A DNA stretch of 64,000 nucleotides. Source: UBA2211 sp035404185 (lineage in GTDB: Bacteria; Patescibacteriota; Minisyncoccia; Minisyncoccales; Minisyncoccaceae). The notes beneath the pieces were generated by a model that made no database searches, was not told the DNA's origin, and saw only the letters and a list, made by a program, of their open reading frames with translations. Where the stretch lies: contig OZ246399.1 of the NCBI GenBank assembly GCA_965230985.1, forward strand, positions 248,001 through 312,000, in the 5' to 3' direction. Within the stretch, counting starts at the first letter, position 1; every line of letters begins with the position of its first letter. Made by a program: the position numbers and the translations under genes. Below are positions 57,868 through 64,000 of this stretch, in pieces.

Positions 57868-58887
57868 ATGAAAAAGGAAATTGAAATGATAGACATTACA
57901 TGGAGAACTATATTTAAGATAATAGCTGCTATTATTCTTTTTTGGATTGTTTATCTTTTACGAGATATCATTATTTGGTCAATTATTGCTCTATTTATCT
58001 CGGTTCTTTTCGACCCTTTAATCGATATTCTTGAAAAAAGAAAAATAAAAAGATTTTTGGCAGCAATAATAGTATATTTTTCTTTTCTTTTAATTTGTGG
58101 ATTTATAGTATTTATTATTGTTCCTCCACTAATTACGGAAACACAATATTTCAGCTCAACTTTCTCTCAGTATTTTGATAGGGTTCCAACCTTTTTAAAT
58201 AAAATAGGATTAGATTCTTTAAATGGAATTTATTCTCTTGATTCAAGTTTAAAGCAAAGCTTAATCAATATTTCTTCTAATATATTCAATATTTTTATTT
58301 CTTTATTCGGTAGTATTTTTGCCGGATTAACCGTATTTGTTTTAGCCATTTTTATGTCGATAGAAGAAAAAGACATTCTTAAAGGATTAAAATTAGTTTC
58401 ACCAAGAGGTTTCGAAGAGCAAGTATTAGAAAGGTGGGAAAGGAGCCAGCATCATGTAGTGGCTTGGTTTGGAAGTAGAATACTATGTTGCTTCTTTGTA
58501 TTTATAATGACATTTCTATTATGTTTATTTTTAAAGATTAAATTTTTACTAGCTTTAGCTATTTTAGCTGGAATATTGAATATAATTCCAATGATTGGTC
58601 CAATAATTTCAGGAATAGTTATAGCTGCTCTTGCTTTCTCTATTTCTTTACCAACACTAATTGTTGCATTATTTTTCCTTGTTCTTATTCAACAAATTGA
58701 AAGCAATATTTTAATGCCAGTGTTTACTAAAAAAATGTCTGGATTGCCTGCCGTATTAGTTTTAATTTCTATTTTAATCGGAGCATCTTTAGGAGGGGTT
58801 ATTGGAGCTGTATTAGCGATACCTATAGCTGGAATAATATTCGAAGGATTAAAGGATTATTTTAATCATAGAAAAGAACAAGATTAA
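57868..58887 (+). CDS. AI-2E transporter-family membrane protein
   Basis: The 339-residue protein has about seven or eight membrane helices and the family patterns DPLIDILEKRKIKRFLAA, GILNIIPMIGPIISG and IQQIESNILMPVFTKKMSGL followed by glycine-rich GASLGGVIGAVLAIP. Family members are sodium/proton antiporters or signal exporters; AI-2 export is not implied here. It lies between the protease and metG with 2-4 nt gaps. Confidence 0.85.
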   Translation: MKKEIEMIDITWRTIFKIIAAIILFWIVYLLRDIIIWSIIALFISVLFDPLIDILEKRKIKRFLAAIIVYFSFLLICGFIVFIIVPPLITETQYFSSTFSQYFDRVPTFLNKIGLDSLNGIYSLDSSLKQSLINISSNIFNIFISLFGSIFAGLTVFVLAIFMSIEEKDILKGLKLVSPRGFEEQVLERWERSQHHVVAWFGSRILCCFFVFIMTFLLCLFLKIKFLLALAILAGILNIIPMIGPIISGIVIAALAFSISLPTLIVALFFLVLIQQIESNILMPVFTKKMSGLPAVLVLISILIGASLGGVIGAVLAIPIAGIIFEGLKDYFNHRKEQD

Positions 58888-58889
58888 TT

Positions 58890-60347
58890 ATGAAAAAGAT
58901 TTTTATTTCAACCTCTATCCCATATGTTAATGCTGCTCCTCACTTAGGACATGCTTTAGAGTTTGTTCAGGCAGATGTTTTAGCAAGACACCATCGATTA
59001 CTTGGCGATAAAGTCTTCTTTTTGTCTGGCAGCGATGAGAATAGTTTAAAAAATGTCAGAAGTGCTGAAAAGGCGGGAGTTTCGGTTATGGAATTAGTTA
59101 CAGATAATTTTAATAAATTTTTTGAGTTTAAAGACTTACTAAACATATCTCTTGATGATTTTATTCGTACTACCGAAGAAAGGCATTTTAAGGGAGCTCA
59201 GAAATTATGGAAAGTTTGTGAAAAAGATATTTATAAAAAGAAGTATTCTGGATTATATTGTGTCGGTTGTGAAGAATTTTATAAAGAAGAAGAACTTGTT
59301 GATGGACTATGTCCTGAACACAAAGTTAAGCCAGAATTGATCGAAGAAGAGAATTATTTCTTTAAGCTTTCTGATTATCAAGAGAAGATAAAAGAATTGA
59401 TTGAAACAGATAAAGTTAAGATTATTCCTGAGTCAAGAAAAAAAGAAGTAGTGAGCTTTATTAATTCAGGACTTCAAGATTTTTGTATTTCTCGAACTAG
59501 TGAAAGGGCGAAAGGTTGGGGAATAGACGTTCCAGGTGATTCAACTCAAAAGATGTGGGTTTGGTTTGACGCTCTTTCAAATTATATTAATGCCCTTGGA
59601 TATGGAAGTAGTGACGAAAGTAAATTTAATGAATTTTGGCAGAACAATGAATTCAAAACGCACGTGATAGGAAAGGGAATTATCAGATTCCATTCTGTTT
59701 ATTGGCTAGCCATGCTCTTATCAGCTGGAATTACTTTACCCAAAACATTGTTTGTTCACGGGTATTTAACCGTTGACAATCAGAAAATGAGTAAAAGTAT
59801 CGGCAATGTAATTGATCCTAAAGAATTGGTTTCTAAATACGGAAGCGACGGTGTTCGATATTTTTTATTAAGAGAGATTCCAGCATTGGGAGATGGTGAT
59901 TTTACTTATGAGAAGTTTGAAAAGAGGTATAATTCAGATTTGGCAAGTGGATTGGGAAATCTATTTTCTAGAACTTTAGCTATGGTTACAAAAACAGGAT
60001 TGAATAACGGATTTGAAATCAAACCGAATAGTCTTTTTATTGAAAAGAATAAAGAAGTAGAAGGCAAAGCAAATGAAAGATTTATTCAATTTAATGAAAC
60101 TTTATCAGATATTTGGGAATTGGTTTCTTTTTGTGATAAATACATTGACGAAGAAAAACCATGGGAAATTACAGATATAGAAAAACAAAAAGAAGTATTT
60201 TCAAACCTTATCTACTCATTAAATAATATTTCTAAATTAATAGAACCGTTCTTGCCTTCAACCGTAAAAAAAATGAAAGAACAGTTAAAAGAAGAAAATG
60301 GAGTCTTTATTGTTAATAAAGGAGAGGCTCTTTTTCCAAGAATATGA
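58890..60347 (+). CDS. metG: Methionyl-tRNA synthetase
   Basis: The 485-residue class I enzyme charges elongator and initiator tRNA-Met. HIGH is HLGH in YVNAAPHLGHALEF, a zinc-knuckle-like segment is CVGCEEF ... GLCPEH, KMSKS is intact in QKMSKSIGNVIDP, and an alpha-helical anticodon domain follows. The C-terminal tRNA-binding (EMAP-like) domain of longer MetRS is absent. The stop overlaps tatD as ATGA. Confidence 0.95.
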   Translation: MKKIFISTSIPYVNAAPHLGHALEFVQADVLARHHRLLGDKVFFLSGSDENSLKNVRSAEKAGVSVMELVTDNFNKFFEFKDLLNISLDDFIRTTEERHFKGAQKLWKVCEKDIYKKKYSGLYCVGCEEFYKEEELVDGLCPEHKVKPELIEEENYFFKLSDYQEKIKELIETDKVKIIPESRKKEVVSFINSGLQDFCISRTSERAKGWGIDVPGDSTQKMWVWFDALSNYINALGYGSSDESKFNEFWQNNEFKTHVIGKGIIRFHSVYWLAMLLSAGITLPKTLFVHGYLTVDNQKMSKSIGNVIDPKELVSKYGSDGVRYFLLREIPALGDGDFTYEKFEKRYNSDLASGLGNLFSRTLAMVTKTGLNNGFEIKPNSLFIEKNKEVEGKANERFIQFNETLSDIWELVSFCDKYIDEEKPWEITDIEKQKEVFSNLIYSLNNISKLIEPFLPSTVKKMKEQLKEENGVFIVNKGEALFPRI

Positions 60348-61147
60348 TATTTGATACTCACGCTCATCTTAATTTTTTTGAATTTGATGAAGATAGAGAA
60401 GAACTAATTAAAAAATGCCTTGCTCAAGGAATAGGTCTAATTAATGTTGGTACTAATTTTAAAAGTTCAAAAAAATGTATAGAAATAGCGAGAGATAATG
60501 TTTTTGCTTCAATTGGTTTGCATCCTTCTAATATTGATTCAGAATTTTTGAAAAGTAAGGAGGACTTAAAACAAATAGAAGGAGCTTTAGAAAATGATTT
60601 TGATTATGACGCGTATAAAGTATTAGCTAAATCTAAAAAGGTTATCGCTATAGGGGAATGTGGTCTTGATTATTGGCGTAAGCCGAAGGGAACAACTAAG
60701 AAAGAGTTATTCAAAGAAGAGCAAAAAAAGATATTTGAAAGACAGCTTGATTTAGCAGAAGAATTAAACTTACCGATTATTATTCATTGCCGTTCGGCTT
60801 TTGACGATTTATATAGTATTTTATCTAAAAGAAAGATTAAAGGAGTTTTGCATTGCTTTACAGGAACAAAAGAAGAGGTTGAGAGATTTCTTTCTTTAGG
60901 ATTGTATTTTGGAATTAATGGAATAATTTTTAAGATTAATTCAGAAGAAGCGATAAAGAATATTCCTTTAGACAAAATACTACTCGAAACAGATTGTCCT
61001 TATCTTTCTCCTCCCATGTTTGAAGAAAGAAACAACCCTTTTTCCTTAAAATATATTATCGAAGAAATTTCTAAGATAAAAGGAGTTACGGCTAAAGAAA
61101 TAGAAGAAATAACCTATAAAAATACTAAGGATTTGTTTAATATTTAA
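60344..61147 (+). CDS. tatD: TatD-family metal-dependent DNase/hydrolase
   Basis: The 267-residue TIM barrel has all metal ligands: DTHAHLNF, GECGLDYWR, IIHCRSAFDD, HCFTGTKEEV and LETDCPYLSP. TatD proteins have 3'-5' exonuclease or deaminated-nucleotide processing activity. Overlap with metG (4 nt) is a common pairing in bacteria. A terminator follows at once. Confidence 0.93.
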   Translation: MIFDTHAHLNFFEFDEDREELIKKCLAQGIGLINVGTNFKSSKKCIEIARDNVFASIGLHPSNIDSEFLKSKEDLKQIEGALENDFDYDAYKVLAKSKKVIAIGECGLDYWRKPKGTTKKELFKEEQKKIFERQLDLAEELNLPIIIHCRSAFDDLYSILSKRKIKGVLHCFTGTKEEVERFLSLGLYFGINGIIFKINSEEAIKNIPLDKILLETDCPYLSPPMFEERNNPFSLKYIIEEISKIKGVTAKEIEEITYKNTKDLFNI

Positions 61148-61170
61148 GGCCTTAACAGGCCTTTTGTTTT
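61146..61170 (+). terminator. Terminator behind tatD
   Basis: The perfect stem AAGGCC / GGCCTT with loop TTAACA is followed by TTGTTTT. The loop sequence can also act as the -35 box of the next promoter. Confidence 0.82.
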
Positions 61171-61180
61171 GTGGTATTCT
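61152..61180 (+). promoter_or_regulatory. Candidate promoter of the leuS operon, -35 in the terminator loop
   Basis: TTAACA (61152-61157) and TATTCT (61175-61180) are 17 nt apart, with a predicted start about 10 nt before the ATG at 61197. Confidence 0.42.
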
Positions 61181-61196
61181 TTAAATATATACAATT

Positions 61197-61409
61197 ATGC
61201 AATATATCAGTCGAGAATTAATATATTTTATTAGGGCTATCCTTTTTGGGATTGCTGTTGGCTATGCCTTTTTTTACTTTTTTTTGTATTTTAAACCGAT
61301 GTTTGAAAATATGATTGGGAGTAATAAATTGAATGTTGATACGTGGTGGTATGTTACCATAACGATTTCGATAGTTATGGGAATGATAGGGGCTCTATTA
61401 TTAATGTAG
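61197..61409 (+). CDS. Small two-helix membrane protein
   Basis: This 70-residue protein has two hydrophobic helices (about residues 8-30 and 48-70) joined by a short polar loop (MIGSNKLNVDTW). No family is recognised. It starts in ACAATTATG behind the tatD terminator and ends 1 nt before leuS, so it heads the leuS transcript. Confidence 0.55.
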   Translation: MQYISRELIYFIRAILFGIAVGYAFFYFFLYFKPMFENMIGSNKLNVDTWWYVTITISIVMGMIGALLLM

Positions 61410-61410
61410 T

Positions 61411-63810
61411 ATGGAATATAATTACAAAGAAATTGAAAAAAAATGGCAGGATTATTGGGAAAAGAATAATTCTTATCTAACTAAAGAGGATTCAAAAAAT
61501 CCTAAATTTTATGTTTTAGACATGTTTCCTTATCCTTCAGGAGAAGGTCTTCATGTTGGTCACCCTAAGGGATATATTGCCACTGATATTATTGCCAGAG
61601 TAAAAAGAGCTCAAGGTTTTAATGTTCTCCATCCAATGGGCTGGGATGCTTTTGGTTTACCAGCAGAAAACTATGCGATAAAAACAGGAATTCATCCAGA
61701 GATTATTACTGAAAAAAATATCAGTAATATTAAGCGACAAATGAAAATGATTGGATTGAGCTATGATTGGTCTCGAGAAATTAATACTACTAGTCCAGAA
61801 TATTACAAATGGACTCAATGGATATTTCTAAAACTATATGAGAATGGATTAGCTTATAAAAAATTACTTCCTATTAATTGGTGTCCATCTTGTAAAACTG
61901 GATTAGCCAATGAAGAAGTTGTTGATGGAAAATGTGAAAGATGTGGAACTGAGACTACTAAGAAGGATATCGAACAGTGGGTTTTAAAAATAACTAATTA
62001 TGCTGATAAATTATTAGAAGGATTGGATGATATCGATTGGCCGGAGAAGATAAAGGAAATGCAGAAGAACTGGATTGGTAGAAGTGAAGGTTGGGAAATT
62101 AAATTTTTAATTGATAATACTAAAGAAATTTCAGTTTTTACAACCAGAGTAGATACTTTATTTGGTTGTACTTATTTAGTTTTAGCTCCTGAACATCCAC
62201 TAATTAATGAACTTCAAATTGAGAATAAAAAAGAAGTTTTAGAATATATTAATAAGGCTAAGAATAAGAGCGAGAGAGAAAGAATAAGTGAGGTCAAGGA
62301 TAAAACGGGAGTTGAATTAAAAGGAATTAAAGCTATTAATCCGATTAATGGAAAAGAAATCAGAGTATTTATTGCTGATTACGTTTTATTTCATTATGGA
62401 ACAGGAGCAGTTATGGCTGTCCCAGCTCATGATGAAAGAGATTTTGATTTTGCTAATAAATACGGACTAGAAATAATAGAAGTTATTAAAGGAAAGAACA
62501 AGGAACAAGAGAAGGCTTTTGTTGAAGATGGGATATTATTTAATTCTTCTAATTTTGACAATTTAACTTCAGAAGAAGGAAGGGCGAAAATAGGAGAATA
62601 TTTAGCGAGTCAAGGAAAAGCAGAAAAGAAGGTGAATTATAAATTAAGAGATTGGGTTTTTTCAAGACAAAGATATTGGGGAGAACCGATTCCGATTATT
62701 CACTGTTCTAAATGCGGGATGGTTGCGGTTCCTGAAAACGAGTTGCCATTAAAACTTCCTTACATTGAAAGATATCAACCAACTGGAACAGGGGAATCTC
62801 CTTTAGCGGCAATATCTGATTGGGTAAACGTTAAATGTCCTAAATGCGGAGGTGATGCAAAAAGAGAAACTAATACTATGCCGCAATGGGCTGGTTCTTG
62901 TTGGTATTATTTAAGATATTTAGATAATAAGAATAACGAAGAAATTTTTGATAAAGAAATAGAGAAGAAATGGATGCCAGTTGATTTATATGTTGGAGGA
63001 GCGGAACACGCTGTTTTACATTTATTATACTCACGTTTTTGGCATAAGTTTTTATACGACATTAAAGTTGTTTCAACTAAAGAACCATTTAAAAAATTAA
63101 GAAATATTGGATTGATTCTTGCTTTTGATGGGCAGAAGATGAGTAAATCAAAAGGAAATATTGTTTCTCCTGATGTTATCGTTGATGAGTTTGGAGCAGA
63201 TACATTAAGGGCTTATGAAATGTTTATGGGTCCATTTGATCAGGCGATACAATGGAATGAGCAAGGAGTTAAGGGAGTTAATAGATTTTTGAATAAGGCC
63301 TGGGATATTATTATTTCATGCAAAGATAATAAAACCAGCTCTGCTGAAATTATTGCTATGGTTCATAAGCTAAACAAGAAAGTTAGCGATGATTTGTTAA
63401 AAATGAAGTTTAATACTCCAATTGCTTTTTTTATGGAATTCTTTAATTATATTTCTGAGAAGAAAGATGAATTCGGTAAAGATGAAATTGAAAGAATTTT
63501 AAAATTATTATCTCCTTTTGTTCCACATTTTTGCGAAGAATTATGGAGCATTTTAGGAAATAAAAATAGTATTCTTTTGGAAAAATGGCCAGAAGAAGAC
63601 TTAAGCTTGATTAAGGAAGAAAAGGTAATTATGATTGTTCAGGTTAATGGAAAAATGAGAGAAAAAATTGAAGTAGAAGTTGATACCCAAAAAGAGGAAG
63701 TAGAGAAAATTGTTTTAAGTAATGAGAAACTTAAAAAGTGGCTTGAAGGAAAAGAAATCAAGGAGATCTTTTTTGTAGAAAATAAATTGATAAATATATG
63801 TGTGGTATAA
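61411..63810 (+). CDS. leuS: Leucyl-tRNA synthetase
   Basis: The 799-residue class I enzyme charges tRNA-Leu. It has FPYPSGEGLHVGHPKGY (HIGH), the CP1 editing domain (TTRVDTLFGCTYLVLAPEHP, GTGAVMAVPAHDERD), two zinc-like CxxC pairs (CPSCKTGL, CPKCGGDA), GQKMSKSKGN and a C-terminal domain ending KLINICVV. Its length is near the lower end for bacterial LeuRS. The last 13 nt overlap glmS. Confidence 0.96.
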   Translation: MEYNYKEIEKKWQDYWEKNNSYLTKEDSKNPKFYVLDMFPYPSGEGLHVGHPKGYIATDIIARVKRAQGFNVLHPMGWDAFGLPAENYAIKTGIHPEIITEKNISNIKRQMKMIGLSYDWSREINTTSPEYYKWTQWIFLKLYENGLAYKKLLPINWCPSCKTGLANEEVVDGKCERCGTETTKKDIEQWVLKITNYADKLLEGLDDIDWPEKIKEMQKNWIGRSEGWEIKFLIDNTKEISVFTTRVDTLFGCTYLVLAPEHPLINELQIENKKEVLEYINKAKNKSERERISEVKDKTGVELKGIKAINPINGKEIRVFIADYVLFHYGTGAVMAVPAHDERDFDFANKYGLEIIEVIKGKNKEQEKAFVEDGILFNSSNFDNLTSEEGRAKIGEYLASQGKAEKKVNYKLRDWVFSRQRYWGEPIPIIHCSKCGMVAVPENELPLKLPYIERYQPTGTGESPLAAISDWVNVKCPKCGGDAKRETNTMPQWAGSCWYYLRYLDNKNNEEIFDKEIEKKWMPVDLYVGGAEHAVLHLLYSRFWHKFLYDIKVVSTKEPFKKLRNIGLILAFDGQKMSKSKGNIVSPDVIVDEFGADTLRAYEMFMGPFDQAIQWNEQGVKGVNRFLNKAWDIIISCKDNKTSSAEIIAMVHKLNKKVSDDLLKMKFNTPIAFFMEFFNYISEKKDEFGKDEIERILKLLSPFVPHFCEELWSILGNKNSILLEKWPEEDLSLIKEEKVIMIVQVNGKMREKIEVEVDTQKEEVEKIVLSNEKLKKWLEGKEIKEIFFVENKLINICVV

Positions 63811-64000
63811 TTGGATACATTGGAACAAAAGAAGCATCTCCGATTCTCTTGTCTGGATTAAAGAGAATGGAATACAGAGGTTATGACAGCTATGGTTTTT
63901 GTTTTTTAAATAACAACAAAGCGTCTCTTTTTAAAAGAGTTGGTAAAATAGATAATACCGAAAAAGAATTTTTAGAAAAAGACTTTAGCGGACAGATTGG
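63798..64000 (+). CDS. glmS: Glucosamine-6-phosphate synthase, N-terminal fragment
   Basis: The window ends inside this gene; 67 residues are visible. They begin MCGIIGYIG, with Cys2 the N-terminal nucleophile of a class II glutamine amidotransferase, followed by GLKRMEYRGYDSYG, which is specific for GlmS (and not PurF). The enzyme makes glucosamine-6-phosphate for peptidoglycan. Its ATG lies in AAATATATG inside the end of leuS. Confidence 0.9.
   Translation, partial: MCGIIGYIGTKEASPILLSGLKRMEYRGYDSYGFCFLNNNKASLFKRVGKIDNTEKEFLEKDFSGQI

Noticed and set aside
1..64000. CRISPR arrays, insertion sequences, rRNA genes
   Set aside because: No regularly spaced repeats, transposase genes or rRNA-like stretches were seen on reading the window.

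Overview
The window is a gene-dense, AT-rich bacterial chromosome segment. tmRNA/SmpB, IF3-L35-L20, an F-type ATP synthase, GreA and MltG make it bacterial. Very short intergenic gaps, overlapping genes, almost no Shine-Dalgarno sequences (starts sit in an AATAATATG-like context), trimmed subunits (short AtpH and AtpC, a half-length MFS protein, BirA without HTH) and archaeal-flavoured genes (Elp3, endonuclease Q, a thiolase-DUF35 pair, a U32-type translation-factor-like protein) point to a Patescibacteria/CPR genome, probably of the Parcubacteria type. This is inferred from content; there is no 16S rRNA gene in the window.

Layout. 1-7.1 kb: the end of a MurE-like ligase, then a complete atp operon (a, AtpZ-like, c, b, delta, alpha, gamma, beta, epsilon) behind a near-consensus promoter and ended by a strong terminator. 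7.2-14.2 kb: NIF3-like protein, an unknown coiled-coil protein, Elp3 head-to-head with a Trm9-like tRNA methyltransferase (start codons overlapping), a SLOG/LOG protein, a translation-factor-like protein, endonuclease Q and a slipin. 14.2-21.4 kb: mltG divergent from a small ORF and greA (two promoters sharing one palindromic -35), an anchored hydrolase-like protein, a flippase-like protein, a half-MFS protein, PolX, a small nucleotidyltransferase and a PP-loop tRNA-thiolation-like protein. 21.4-23.6 kb (minus strand): smpB, ssrA (tmRNA), infC, rpmI and rplT packed so tightly that the smpB stop codon lies inside the tmRNA and infC starts 5 nt after it. 23.6-26.7 kb: an intact but active-site-divergent ArgRS paralogue and a surface protein.

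26.9-37.1 kb is the most unusual block: one tight operon with an archaeal-type thiolase, a DUF35-DUF362 fusion, FabG, a FabZ-FabK fusion, a second FabK-like enzyme, PlsC, biotin carboxylase, BCCP, BirA, a carboxyltransferase and a ferredoxin. No ACP, FabD, FabH or FabF is present. It reads as a self-contained acyl-CoA-based (ACP-independent) fatty-acid/phospholipid pathway in a lineage usually thought to lack fatty-acid synthesis.

37.2-47.8 kb is a defence-type island: an HTH-Panacea antitoxin with a RelE-like toxin, the canonical ArgRS, a NERD protein, a HEPN (AbiU2-like) protein with a small beta-helix/membrane partner, a type III restriction-modification pair and an unknown protein. 47.8-64 kb: phosphoglycerate-mutase-like protein, ileS, two tandem paralogous small proteins, surface and pilin-like proteins, glyS, a HAMP membrane protein, an M16 protease, an AI-2E transporter-family protein, metG, tatD, leuS and the start of glmS. 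Promoters were picked by eye against TTGACA/TATAAT; many put the start codon 0-10 nt after the predicted transcription start, so leaderless initiation may be common here.
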